From Jiangella alba (GTDB taxonomy: Bacteria; Actinomycetota; Actinomycetes; Jiangellales; Jiangellaceae), in the NCBI RefSeq assembly GCF_900106035.1, contig NZ_FNUC01000004.1, positions 1,364,001 to 1,428,000 on the forward strand: DNA of 64,000 nucleotides, written 5' to 3'. Shown here in pieces: positions 7,692 through 15,828 of the stretch. The translations under genes were made by a program, and so were the position numbers. The notes beneath the pieces were generated by a model that saw nothing but the letters and a program-made list of their open reading frames with translations, had not been told where the DNA came from and ran no database searches. How positions within the stretch are numbered: the first letter of the stretch is position 1; the number at the start of each line of letters is the position of its first letter.

Positions 7692-8792
7692 ATGCGCTCG
7701 TTGCCACGGGTTCTCGCCCTCTCCGCCGCCTCGGTGGTCGTCGCGGGCGCCTGCGCGGTGACCGTCGTGGCGACGGCGCTGGCGGCGGCCGGTGACTCCG
7801 TCGTGCGTGGCCTCGACCGGCGCGCGCACCCGCTCACCGGAGCACCCGGCGACGACGACCTGGCCCCGTTCGGCCGCATGATCGGCGCCGCCGGCGTCGT
7901 GGGCGTCGACGCCGCGGCGCCCGTCTCCTCGCCGGAGTTCGTCACGACCGAGCGGCGGCTGCTGCGCTACCTCGCCGAGCACCAGGGCTTCCGGACGTTC
8001 GCCCAGGAGGTCGGCTGGAGCACCGGCGTCCTGCTTGACGACTACGTCGTGCACGGAATCGGCGACCCGCGGGCGATCATCAGCCGCGAGCCGCTCGACT
8101 CCGGCGACCTGCTCGCCCTGGTCGAGTGGATCCGCGGCTTCAACCTGGACCACGACGAGCCGATCCGGTTCGTCGGCGTCGGGCTCGGCCACGCCGCAGC
8201 GGTGGCGTCCGACCGCGTCGTGGCCTACGCGGCCGGCATCCACCCCGACCTCGCGGCGCGGCTGACCGAGCTGTACGCCGTGCCGCCGGCCGAGCCAGAG
8301 CGCCGCCGCCACGGCGCCGTCGAGGCGTACGAACTGCTCGCGGCGCTGCCGGACGACGGCGGCGAGCATGTCTGGGCCGTGCAGCACGCCCGCAGCATCG
8401 TCCAGCACACGACGGCGCTCGCGTTCGACCTGGCGACGCCCGAGGGGCGCACCGCGCAGCGCGCGTACCGCGACGACGTGCTGGCCGCGACCATCGTCTG
8501 GTGGCAGCGGCAGACCGGCCACCGCATGGCGCTGACCACGCAGCACAGCGACGCCGGCGGCACGCTCCTGCGCGATTCCCTCGGCGCCGGCTACGTCAGC
8601 ATCGGCTTCACCGGCGCCGACGACGACGTCCTGGGCCGCGTGCGGTTCGACGACTACCTGATCGACCTCCGCCGGGTCACCGGTCCGGCCCGGCGCTGGC
8701 TGGCCGCGCAGGTCGCGCCGGGCCACGGGCATGACCTGCTGATCCACCTCGACGACGTTCGACAGTCGCGGCTACAGCCGTCGTCCGCCTAG
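7692..8792 (+). CDS. Exported erythromycin-esterase-like protein with degenerate active site
   Basis: 366 aa, ATG with AAGGGA upstream. A hydrophobic N-terminus (VLALSAASVVVAGACAVTVVATALA) looks like a signal or anchor. The rest follows the Ere fold pattern: FVTTERRLLRYLAEHQGFRTFAQE, DYVVHGIGDPRAII, LVEWIRGFNLDHDEPIRFVGVGLG, and a late LRDSLGAGYVSIGFT. The usual GE-x-THG motif with catalytic Glu and His is replaced by GVDAAAP around residues 71-77, while Glu106 of the FAxE motif is kept. Macrolide esterase activity therefore seems unlikely. Function unknown. Confidence 0.72.
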   Translation: MRSLPRVLALSAASVVVAGACAVTVVATALAAAGDSVVRGLDRRAHPLTGAPGDDDLAPFGRMIGAAGVVGVDAAAPVSSPEFVTTERRLLRYLAEHQGFRTFAQEVGWSTGVLLDDYVVHGIGDPRAIISREPLDSGDLLALVEWIRGFNLDHDEPIRFVGVGLGHAAAVASDRVVAYAAGIHPDLAARLTELYAVPPAEPERRRHGAVEAYELLAALPDDGGEHVWAVQHARSIVQHTTALAFDLATPEGRTAQRAYRDDVLAATIVWWQRQTGHRMALTTQHSDAGGTLLRDSLGAGYVSIGFTGADDDVLGRVRFDDYLIDLRRVTGPARRWLAAQVAPGHGHDLLIHLDDVRQSRLQPSSA

Positions 8793-8802
8793 GCTCGGAG
8801 AC

Positions 8803-9084
8803 ATGTGCCGCAACATCAGACCCCTCAACAACCTGGCCCCGCCCGCCACCAACGACGAGGTGTACGACGCCGCGCTGCAGTACGTGCGCAAGCTGGCCGG
8901 CACCCGCAGCCCGTCGCAGGCCAACCGTGAGGCGTTCGACATCGCCGTCGAGGAGATCGCGCACTCCACGCGCCACCTGCTCGACGCGCTGGTCACCCAC
9001 GCCCCGCCGCGCGACCGCGAGGTCGAGGCCGCCAAGGCGCGGGCCCGCTACGAGGCCCGTATCGCCGCCGGCGCGCCCCGCTGA
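8803..9084 (+). CDS. DUF2277 family protein
   Basis: A 93-aa protein starting MCRNIRPLNNLAPPAT, the signature opening of DUF2277, followed by EVYDAALQYVRKLAGTRSPS and a helical body (HSTRHLLDALVTHAPPRDREVEAAKARARY). Conserved in actinobacteria and some other bacteria; its biochemical role is not known to me. It begins 10 nt after the preceding gene, so it may share that transcript. A MITE-like element starts 6 nt after its stop. Confidence 0.9.
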   Translation: MCRNIRPLNNLAPPATNDEVYDAALQYVRKLAGTRSPSQANREAFDIAVEEIAHSTRHLLDALVTHAPPRDREVEAAKARARYEARIAAGAPR

Positions 9085-9089
9085 CACGC

Positions 9090-9256
9090 CTAGGGTGTGT
9101 CTCCCGGGTCCGTGGCCTACTGCGCGACGCCCAGGCGGCGCCTCGCGGCGTTCTCGTCAGTCGTCATAGAACCCCGCTATGACTCCTTCCTCGGCCTTGC
9201 GAGGCATCCACCTGGACGCCGCTCGCTACGGCCGAGACCCGGGAGACACACCCTAG
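9090..9256. mobile_element. MITE-like element with perfect terminal inverted repeats, inserted at TA
   Basis: A 167-bp unit bounded by 21-bp perfect inverted repeats (9090-9110 and 9236-9256, inner ends GGGTC/GACCC, outer ends CTAG). With TA taken as target duplication, the ends read TA-GGGTGTGTCTCCCGG...CCGGGAGACACACCC-TA, the style of IS630/mariner-type nonautonomous elements. Inside are nested arms: GCGGCG/CGCCGC (9135-9140, 9217-9222), GCCTCGC/GCGAGGC (9140-9146, 9199-9205) and GTCATAG/CTATGAC (9163-9183), so almost the whole unit can fold into one hairpin. No transposase is encoded. The right end contains the stop codon of osmC. Confidence 0.75.
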
Positions 9257-9675
9257 TCCAGCCGCATCGCGATCGGAGTGCCGAGCTCGACGGTGCGGCT
9301 CACGGTGCACAGGCGGTCGTGCGACTTCTTGACGGCGTCGGGCAGCACCTCGCGCGCGGCATCGCCGTCGGCGCCGTCGGGGAAGCGGATCCTGATCGAC
9401 ACCTCGATGTCCTCGAGCCGGTTGCCCTGGTCGTCGCGGATCTTGTTCGCGGTGGTCGTCAGCTCGAACGTCTCGGGCTCGGCGCGGCGCGAGGTGATGA
9501 AGTCGATGTCGATGGCCGAGCAGCCGGCGATCGCGGTCAGCAGCAACTCGACCGGGGTGAAGTCGCCGTCGTCGCCCTGCCCGAACGGCAGTTCGCCACC
9601 GCGGGCGTTGGTGGCGACGTAGCGGCGCTCGCCGACTCGTCGCAGGGACACCGTACGTCGTGCGTTCTCAGCCAT
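9253..9675 (-). CDS. OsmC-family peroxiredoxin-like protein
   Basis: 140 aa. The fold motifs FTPVELLLTAIAGCSAIDIDF and the late RLCTVSRTVELG carry the two redox cysteines, Cys52 and Cys123, typical of OsmC/Ohr-type hydroperoxide reductases. Which organic peroxides it acts on cannot be told. Its TAG stop lies inside the terminal inverted repeat of the adjacent MITE-like element, so insertion may have defined or slightly changed the C-terminus (ends ...IAMRLD). Confidence 0.92.
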   Translation of the reverse strand: MAENARRTVSLRRVGERRYVATNARGGELPFGQGDDGDFTPVELLLTAIAGCSAIDIDFITSRRAEPETFELTTTANKIRDDQGNRLEDIEVSIRIRFPDGADGDAAREVLPDAVKKSHDRLCTVSRTVELGTPIAMRLD

Positions 9676-9705
9676 GCCGACAGCCTGACACGCGGCGTCG
9701 GGCGG

Positions 9706-10701
9706 TCAGTGGGCGGCGTGGTGGTGCTCCAGCAACTCGCGCGCCAGCCGCCGTCCGGCGTCGGCGAGCGCGGGCGGGTCGGTGACGAACGCCAGCGGCC
9801 CGGCGCTCAGCAGCAGGATGCCCAGCCGCCGGTCGACCGGTGACAGCAGCCGGACCCGCACCTTCACCGACTCCTCGTCCTCGGCGAGCAGTTCGGAACT
9901 CTCGGCGAACCGGTCCACCGCCCAGCGCGCGTCCTGCGGCACCACCAGTTCGATCTGCCGCACGCGCCGGTGCCCGGCCAGCCGGTCCTCGACCTCCGGC
10001 GGCCGCTCGAACGTTTCTTCCAGCAGCGTCGCGTCACGGATGCCGGTGAGCAGGAAGCTGCCGACGACCCGGCCGTCGGCCGACATGCCCGCGTCGACCT
10101 CCCAGCCGCGGCGGGTGCGCAGCAGGCGATACGGCGCGATGCGGTGCTCCATGCTGTCGTCGTGCCACACCGGCGTGTACTCGACCCGCACCCAGCGCCG
10201 CCGCCGGATCGCGTCGACGAGGAGCTCGGCCAGCTCGGCCTTCCAGTGGTCGTCGACCGGGTGGATGCCGCGCAGCATGGTGTCGCCGAGCGCCCGCAGC
10301 GCGCCGTCGAGCACGTTGTTGTCCGGCTCCAGCGACAACAGGGCCTGCCCGGCACGATAGATGTGCGCGAGGTCGGCCGGCGCCGTGTGCAGCACGCCGA
10401 TCTCGGCGGCCGGGTGGTCGGTCGACGCGCGCACGACCTCGGCGGTCGCCGGGTCGACGTCGTCGGCCTCGCCGTCGGCATCGACGAACTCGATGCGCAC
10501 CTGGCGCAGCGGTCCGGTGTCGACGGCCGCGCTGTCGGCGCAGTAGAACGCCACGATCTCATCGCGCAGCGTCTGCTCGTCGACGTCCAGCTCGGCCGCC
10601 AGCCGGTGCAACGGGACGCCGTCGGGGTGCATGGTGAGGATGCGAAGCGCGTGCGTCACCCGCTCGAAGCGGCGGACGAACACGGGCGGAGGAACGCTCA
10701 T
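9706..10701 (-). CDS. WYL-domain transcriptional regulator (second of a pair)
   Basis: 331 aa. A winged-helix region (FERVTHALRILTMHPDGVPLHRLAAELDVDEQTLRDEI) is followed by the WYL core (RWVRVEYTP, HRIAPYRLLRTRRGWEVDAG) and a C-terminal extension domain. It follows another WYL regulator with a 3-bp gap, so the two are co-transcribed. The arrangement is like PafB-PafC, the mycobacterial DNA-damage regulators, but no proteasome (pup/prc/paf) genes are nearby, so I do not use that name. WYL proteins commonly sense nucleic acids or nucleotides. Confidence 0.88.
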   Translation of the reverse strand: MSVPPPVFVRRFERVTHALRILTMHPDGVPLHRLAAELDVDEQTLRDEIVAFYCADSAAVDTGPLRQVRIEFVDADGEADDVDPATAEVVRASTDHPAAEIGVLHTAPADLAHIYRAGQALLSLEPDNNVLDGALRALGDTMLRGIHPVDDHWKAELAELLVDAIRRRRWVRVEYTPVWHDDSMEHRIAPYRLLRTRRGWEVDAGMSADGRVVGSFLLTGIRDATLLEETFERPPEVEDRLAGHRRVRQIELVVPQDARWAVDRFAESSELLAEDEESVKVRVRLLSPVDRRLGILLLSAGPLAFVTDPPALADAGRRLARELLEHHHAAH

Positions 10702-10704
10702 GGC

Positions 10705-11619
10705 TCAGTCCAGAAGTGATTCCAGCTCCAGCAGGAGCTCACGGCGGATGGTCTCGGGAGCCAGCACCCGGACGCGCGGCCCGAGCTCGTAGACCCGGTT
10801 GCGGAACGCCGCCCGGTGCGTGACGCGGATGGTCAGCCGCACCACGTCGTCGTCGATCTCGTGATACGACGACGTGCCCAGCAGCGTCTCGACCTGGTTG
10901 CGGTGCGCGGGCGTCGTCTCGACCGTGACGTCGATTGGCTGGTCGACCGCCCACATCAGCGGATCGACCTCGTCGCGGAACGGCTCGTGCCGCGGGTCGG
11001 CCGTGCGGGGGAGGTCGACCCGGACGTCGGCCATGCGGTCCGTGACGAACTGCTTGTCCTTCTCGCTGCCGTCCTCGTGGCCGACCAGATGCCAGCCCGA
11101 CGTGCCCGGATAGACGAAGTGCGGGTGCACCAGCCGTTGCCGCCGCCTGTAGAGGAACCGCAGCCGGCAATGCCGCTCCAGCGCGTACAGCACCTTGTTC
11201 AGCGCGTCGTCATTGCGCTCGGCCAATGGCGCGGTGCGCAACTCCGGAATCGGCGGTGCGGCGGCGCCCTCGATGCCGGCCCGTTCCGCGAACGCCGCAT
11301 TGCCGGCGATCAGTGCCGCCCTCGCCAACTCGGTCTGTTGTTCCGGCGTCAGGGTCAGTCGCAGCCGATTGTCACCGGCGAACGCCCGATAGACCGCGGT
11401 CTGGCCGGGTGGTGCGGTGTTGCGGATGTCCCAGCCGACGCCGTTGAGATCCTCGATCAGCCGCTTCAACTGCCGTACATGATGGTCTTCTCCCCCACCG
11501 AAGGCCGCGATCTTCAGCAATCGCGGCGTCGGGATCCCCTTCGGCTCGGCCGCTACCAGCGCGACCAGCACCCGCGTCACCCGTTCCAAAGGACCCAGTT
11601 GGTCCCGTCCACCGGCCAT
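10705..11619 (-). CDS. WYL-domain transcriptional regulator (first of a pair)
   Basis: 304 aa from an ATG preceded by GGAGGGG; an ATG seven codons earlier has no ribosome-binding site. The N-terminal HTH (LERVTRVLVALVAAEPKGIPTPRLLKIAAF) precedes a WYL domain (CRLRFLYRRR, VHPHFVYPGTSGWHLVGHEDG) and the WYL C-terminal extension (YHEIDDDVVRLTIRV, ELGPRVRVLAPETI). It is paired with the following WYL gene and is likely to form heteromeric or co-acting regulators. Codon use is slightly less GC-rich in the first half. Confidence 0.88.
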   Translation of the reverse strand: MAGGRDQLGPLERVTRVLVALVAAEPKGIPTPRLLKIAAFGGGEDHHVRQLKRLIEDLNGVGWDIRNTAPPGQTAVYRAFAGDNRLRLTLTPEQQTELARAALIAGNAAFAERAGIEGAAAPPIPELRTAPLAERNDDALNKVLYALERHCRLRFLYRRRQRLVHPHFVYPGTSGWHLVGHEDGSEKDKQFVTDRMADVRVDLPRTADPRHEPFRDEVDPLMWAVDQPIDVTVETTPAHRNQVETLLGTSSYHEIDDDVVRLTIRVTHRAAFRNRVYELGPRVRVLAPETIRRELLLELESLLD

Positions 11620-11774
11620 GGCGCCCCTCCACAGCAACATCGGACGATCATGCTATGCCCGTGTCATGAGAAAGGCCAGACTAGTTCGTGAATTCTCATT
11701 TGGGGAGAATTACGAGGCGGTAGATTGCGGCAAACACCACTGGAACGCTTGGAATGGCTTAGGCACAAGGTGGT

Positions 11775-11798
11775 GATAGTTTCACTAGGTGAACTATC
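11775..11798. promoter_or_regulatory. Imperfect palindrome between HelD-like gene and WYL pair
   Basis: GATAGTTTCAC-TAG-GTGAACTATC pairs as 10 bp arms with one bulged T. It lies 17 bp beyond the HelD-type gene's stop codon and 155 bp upstream of the WYL pair. No T-run follows on either strand, so an operator for the WYL operon is at least as likely as a terminator. The surrounding 195-bp gap is clearly more AT-rich than its neighbours. Confidence 0.4.
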
Positions 11799-11814
11799 TG
11801 GCCGACGGGGCCGT

Positions 11815-13629
11815 TCAGTCGTCGCGTTCGAGGGAGTCGCGGAGGAGCCGGCGGATCAGCACCTCGACCAGCATGCGGTCATCGTCGCGCAGGAGCTTGA
11901 AGAGATCGTAGAGATCCTCGGTGCGTGCGGGGCGCGGACGGTGCTCGACCTCGGGCTCGCGCGACGGCGCCGGGCGCTCCAGGTGCTCCATGCCGGCGGG
12001 TAGCGGCGTGGCGTGGAAGACCGCCAGCGACTGCGTGCACCGCGTCATCGCGACATAGAGCAGCCGCCGGCCCAGCTCCGTCCCGTCGCCGATCTCGGCC
12101 GGCTCGACCAGCGCGATGGCGTCGAACTCGAGCCCGTTGACGAGGTCGGCCGGGAGCAGCGTGACCGGCTGGTCGAGGTCGCCGTCGCGGCCGTCGCCGG
12201 CCTTGACGCCGGCCGCCTGGCAGTAGCGCAGCGTCTCGTCGTAGCGGGCCGGCGCGACCACCACGCCGACCTTGAACCCCGTACCCGCCGCGGCCTCGCC
12301 GGCGGACAGCGCGACCGCCGCTTCGTCGCCGGGGTCGACCCGGCGGACCAGCGGCACGCCGAGGCCGTCGCGCAGCGAGTCGGGCACGTCGAGCGTGCCG
12401 CCGTCGGGCAGCTGCCGCCGCGACAGCTCGATGACGGGACGGGGGACGCGGTAGCCGATGCCCAGCGTTCCCTGGCTGAACTCGGACCCGAAGTAGCTGG
12501 TCAGCTCGCTCCAGTCGTCGTGCTTGCCGGGACCGGTCGAGCACTCGAGGTCGCCGGCGAGCGTGACGTCGCGACAGCGGCGGGCGATGGCGCGGGCCTG
12601 CATGGGCGACAGGTTCTGCGCCTCGTCGACGACGGCGTGCCCGTAGCGCGGCGCAGCGCGCCCGAGCAGGTGCGACAGCTCATCGAGCAGCACGAGGTCG
12701 TCGACGGTCCACGGCTCGTCGTCGATCGACGCCGTCGGCTCGCGGTACAGCACGTCGCGCTGGCCGGCCTTCAGGAGGTCGTCGGCCAGCCGCTCCAGCA
12801 GCGAGGGGTCGGCATACAGGCCGCGGAGCAGCTCTTCGGGGGTCGCCGGCGCGTCGGCGGCCTCGACCAGCCGGCGCAGCAGCATGGCCATGACGGCCGA
12901 CCCCTTGACCCGCGCGGCCTCGGGCCGGGTGTCGCGGCCGTTGCGGCGGGCCGGGCCGCCGTACAGCGCGGCGATGTCGGTGGTGACGGCATCGGCGCCG
13001 AGCCGCGGCAGGACGTCGGCGACGTAGCTGCGCAGCGGCGGCGTCGGTGCGACGACCAGCAGGCCGCCGGCCCGCACGGCGTCGTCGTGGGCGGCCAGCC
13101 ACGCGGCGCGGTGCAGCGCGGTGATGGTCTTGCCGGTGCCGGGCCCGCCCTGGATGACGAGGACGCCCCGGCCCGGCCGGCGGACGATGTCGTACTGCTC
13201 GGGCCGCAGGGTGGCGGTGGCCTCGGCGAGCGTGCCGGTGCGGAACTGCTCGAGCGCCGCGACGACGACCTTCCCGACGACGGGACGGTGGTCGTGTGCG
13301 CTGCTGACGTCGCCCGCGGAGCCGCCGGCGATCTCGTCGTGCACGGCGATGACCTGGCGGTCGCTGACCGTGACGACCCGCTTGAGCGTGACGCCGGCGG
13401 GGTCGGTGCCGCAGGACTGGTAGAACGCGCCGGCCTCGGGCGAGTGCCAGGCGACGACGACGGCGTCGCCGGATTCGTCGCGGACGTCGTCGAGACCCAC
13501 GTAGCGCGAGCCGCCGCCGTCGTCGACCCGCCCGAACAGCGGCGGCAGGTCAGGCGCGTCGTCGCCCAGAAGGGCGTACGAGCGGTCGAGCTGCTGCTGC
13601 TCGTCGTCGAGAGCAGGGTGTGTCGTCAC
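11815..13629 (-). CDS. HelD/HelR-like superfamily 1 ATPase (RNA polymerase recycling type), short N-terminus
   Basis: 604 aa from a GTG with GGAAGGA upstream. HelD-type motifs: RYVGLDDVRDESGDAVVVAWHSPEAGAFY (HelD dimension of the YIGR/DWRAP region), LRPEQYDIVR, Walker A GGPGTGKT (161-168), VVDEAQNLSPMQ Walker B, LGIGYRVPRPV, and late LYVAMTRCTQSL. HelD proteins bind and remodel RNA polymerase and in actinobacteria can protect it from rifamycins. Here the N-terminal coiled coil that reaches into the secondary channel is very short (about 25 residues before the YVGL motif). It may be a truncated paralog with altered polymerase interaction, or a UvrD-like helicase of other function. Confidence 0.8.
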   Translation of the reverse strand: MTTHPALDDEQQQLDRSYALLGDDAPDLPPLFGRVDDGGGSRYVGLDDVRDESGDAVVVAWHSPEAGAFYQSCGTDPAGVTLKRVVTVSDRQVIAVHDEIAGGSAGDVSSAHDHRPVVGKVVVAALEQFRTGTLAEATATLRPEQYDIVRRPGRGVLVIQGGPGTGKTITALHRAAWLAAHDDAVRAGGLLVVAPTPPLRSYVADVLPRLGADAVTTDIAALYGGPARRNGRDTRPEAARVKGSAVMAMLLRRLVEAADAPATPEELLRGLYADPSLLERLADDLLKAGQRDVLYREPTASIDDEPWTVDDLVLLDELSHLLGRAAPRYGHAVVDEAQNLSPMQARAIARRCRDVTLAGDLECSTGPGKHDDWSELTSYFGSEFSQGTLGIGYRVPRPVIELSRRQLPDGGTLDVPDSLRDGLGVPLVRRVDPGDEAAVALSAGEAAAGTGFKVGVVVAPARYDETLRYCQAAGVKAGDGRDGDLDQPVTLLPADLVNGLEFDAIALVEPAEIGDGTELGRRLLYVAMTRCTQSLAVFHATPLPAGMEHLERPAPSREPEVEHRPRPARTEDLYDLFKLLRDDDRMLVEVLIRRLLRDSLERDD

Positions 13630-13783
13630 GTCTGTCCTTCCATCACCTCGGTATGCCGGGTTCGATGTCGACAGCTGGCGACCTACCCCGCGGAACCTCC
13701 CGCGCCGTTGCGGTATTTGACCATGATTGCGCAGATCCACGCGTGGGTCAGGCGAACGACAGGAAAGATGCCTTCCAGTTACC

Positions 13784-14551
13784 TCAGTGCGACGGGGTCG
13801 CCCCGCCGGCGTGCTGCCCGAGCACGAACACGACGCGCTCCGCGTCTGCGTCGTGCCCGTCCAGCCGGAGCTCGACCGCCCACCGATGCACGGTGTCGAC
13901 GTAGGCACGGTAGCGGGCCGCGCGGCTGCGCGAGCTGGCCAGCCGGGCAGTGCCGCCGATCTGTAATGTCCGGTTGAGCGTCGCGTACACCTGCTCGTCC
14001 AGCACCAGCGGCTGCCACGCCCGTCCCACGACGTCGCCCGCGGCGGCCCACCACCGGCTGGCCGGCGACTGGCCGACCCCGCGCAGCGACCACGCCCGGT
14101 GGTTCGCCTCCAGGGCGCCGTCGTGCAGGGTCTCGGCGGACCGGAGCCGGCGCACCGAGTCGGCGAGGATGCGGTGCGCGCGGTCCGGGTCGCGCAGCCC
14201 GCGCGCCGTCGCCCGCAGCGTCGCGTTCCCCGCGCCCGCCGACGCCCAGGCCATCGTCAGCACGAACGCCTGCAGCACCTCGCGCTGGTTGCCGAGATCC
14301 ATCGCGTGGCAGGCCGACCGGACGGCGGCGAGCGTCACCACGCGGTCCTTCGCCTTCGATCCCGCCAGCGGTGCGGTGTGCTCGCGGCTGCGCAGCAACG
14401 CCGTCACGTTCAGCTCCGGCGGCACGCGATAGAGCACCGCCGTCCAGTTCGGCGGCCGGAACCGCACCGGCGGCGGTTGCGCGTCGCGGTACTTGTCGAT
14501 GAGCGCCGGAAGCGCGGCCGGCACGGCCGTGCCGTGGATGGTGCGCACCAT
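13784..14551 (-). CDS. OGG-fold DNA glycosylase-like protein, paralog 1
   Basis: 255 aa. The pattern WSLRGVGQSPASRWWAAAG (helix-hairpin-helix-like loop), QPLVLDEQVYATLNRTL and late AARYRAYVDTVHRWAVEL matches the actinobacterial group annotated as 8-oxoguanine DNA glycosylase OGG-fold proteins. It is clearly homologous to the next gene upstream (shared REQPVR-like opening, SK(A/T)xDR, HDGALE, GVGQ, R.RAYV.TVHRWAVEL). The N-terminal start uses an ATG behind a run of Gs. Substrate not known; a base-repair or DNA-binding role is inferred only from fold. Confidence 0.65.
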   Translation of the reverse strand: MVRTIHGTAVPAALPALIDKYRDAQPPPVRFRPPNWTAVLYRVPPELNVTALLRSREHTAPLAGSKAKDRVVTLAAVRSACHAMDLGNQREVLQAFVLTMAWASAGAGNATLRATARGLRDPDRAHRILADSVRRLRSAETLHDGALEANHRAWSLRGVGQSPASRWWAAAGDVVGRAWQPLVLDEQVYATLNRTLQIGGTARLASSRSRAARYRAYVDTVHRWAVELRLDGHDADAERVVFVLGQHAGGATPSH

Positions 14552-14624
14552 GGCCACCCCCCCGTGGGTCGCCGTCCTACTGACAACGACATTACGCCCA
14601 AAGGGGGACTGATGCTCAGGGGTT

Positions 14625-15377
14625 TCATCCTGCCGGTGGCGCACCTCCGTTGTGGTGGAACAGCACGAACTCGATGCGCCGGGCATCGACGTCGCTGCCG
14701 GCGAGCTGCAGCTCGACCGCCCAGCGGTGGACGGTCTCGACGTAGGCGCGGTAGCGGTCGGCCCGGCGCCGCGAGCCCGCCAGCCGCGTGGTGCCGCCGA
14801 TGCGCAGGGTGTCGTTGAGCGTGGCGTAGACGTGGTCGTCGAGGACGAGCGGCTGCCACTCGCGGCCGCGCCGGTGGCCGGCCAGCGCCCACCACTTGCT
14901 CGCGTAGGGCTGCCCGACGCCGGGGAGCGACCACCAGCGGTGCACCTCTTCCAACGCGCCGTCGTGCAGCGACCCGGCGTGGCGCAGCGCCTTCGCGGCA
15001 TCGCTGAGCACCCGGAACGCCCGCGCCGGTTCGACGATGGCCTTCGCCGTGTTGGCCTGGTACCGCCCGCCCGTCAACCCCGACGCCCACGCCATGGCCA
15101 GCACGAACGTGCGCAGCACCTCCTTCGTGTCGTCGACGTTCATGGCGGCGCAGGCCCGCTCGACCCCCTCGCGCCCCACGGTGCGATCGTGCGTCTTCGA
15201 CCCGGGGACGGCGCTGGTGAACCGGCGGCTGGTCAGCAGCCTGGTGACCTCGAGCGATTCGGGCACCCGGATGAGCGCGTTCTGCCAGGTGCTCGGCCGC
15301 AGGCGCACGGGTTGTTCGCGCACATCGGCGTACCGGTCCAGCAGATCGCGCAGCACCGGCGGCGGCGACGTGCTCAT
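14625..15377 (-). CDS. OGG-fold DNA glycosylase-like protein, paralog 2
   Basis: 250 aa, tandem paralog of the following gene, 73 bp away. The key segment WWSLPGVGQPYASKWWALAGH resembles the HhH-GPD loop with Lys following the hairpin, and QPLVLDDHVYATLNDTLRIGG is the conserved partner motif. In this copy the hairpin Lys (ASKWW) is present, whereas paralog 1 has Arg (ASRWW). In OGG1-type enzymes a hairpin Lys is the Schiff-base nucleophile, so this copy is the better candidate for lyase activity; that is inference. Confidence 0.65.
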   Translation of the reverse strand: MSTSPPPVLRDLLDRYADVREQPVRLRPSTWQNALIRVPESLEVTRLLTSRRFTSAVPGSKTHDRTVGREGVERACAAMNVDDTKEVLRTFVLAMAWASGLTGGRYQANTAKAIVEPARAFRVLSDAAKALRHAGSLHDGALEEVHRWWSLPGVGQPYASKWWALAGHRRGREWQPLVLDDHVYATLNDTLRIGGTTRLAGSRRRADRYRAYVETVHRWAVELQLAGSDVDARRIEFVLFHHNGGAPPAG

Positions 15378-15417
15378 GGGGTCACGCTACGGGCCGGGAC
15401 TGACATGATCGGGCCGC

Positions 15418-15828
15418 GTGACGGTGATCGCCTCGGCCCGCGCCCTCCTCCTCGACGACGCCGGGCGACTGGTGCTGATCAAGCGCACGAAGCCGGGCCG
15501 CCGTCCGTACTGGACGACGCCCGGCGGCCGCGTCGAGCCTTCCGATGCCTCGATCGAGTCCGCCCTGCACCGCGAGCTCATGGAGGAACTCGGCGCGACC
15601 GCCACCATCGTCGCCCAGATCCATGTCGTGGCGCCGACCGCCGCCCACCCCACCCGTCAGCACGTCTTCCTGGCGCGCCTGCTGACCATGGACCCGGCCC
15701 TGCGCTGTGGCCCGGAACTCACCGACGGCCACGCGCCCGAGCGCGTCCCGATCGACCGCCTCGACGAGATCGACCTGCGCCCGGCCGAGCTGGCGATCGT
15801 CGCCAAGCTTGTCCTGGGCGGATTATGA
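15418..15828 (+). CDS. Nudix hydrolase
   Basis: 136 aa. The Nudix box is a one-residue-longer variant: GGRVEPSDASIESALHRELM followed by EELGA, with the REL-x-EE-x-G core intact. The protein should hydrolyse a nucleoside diphosphate-X compound. It starts with GTG without a visible ribosome-binding site, so it may be leaderless. Its 3' end overlaps the convergent EVE-SRA nuclease gene by 6 bp. Substrate unknown; the neighbouring glycosylase-like genes make a nucleotide-sanitising role conceivable. Confidence 0.88.
   Translation: MTVIASARALLLDDAGRLVLIKRTKPGRRPYWTTPGGRVEPSDASIESALHRELMEELGATATIVAQIHVVAPTAAHPTRQHVFLARLLTMDPALRCGPELTDGHAPERVPIDRLDEIDLRPAELAIVAKLVLGGL

Noticed and set aside
9706-11619. 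Naming the WYL pair pafB and pafC
   Set aside because: Layout fits but no proteasome or Pup-ligase gene is nearby and several WYL pairs occur in actinomycetes.
11640-13783. Rifampicin-associated element upstream of the HelD-like gene
   Set aside because: I looked in 13630-13783 for the long GC-rich inverted repeat typical of that element and did not find it.
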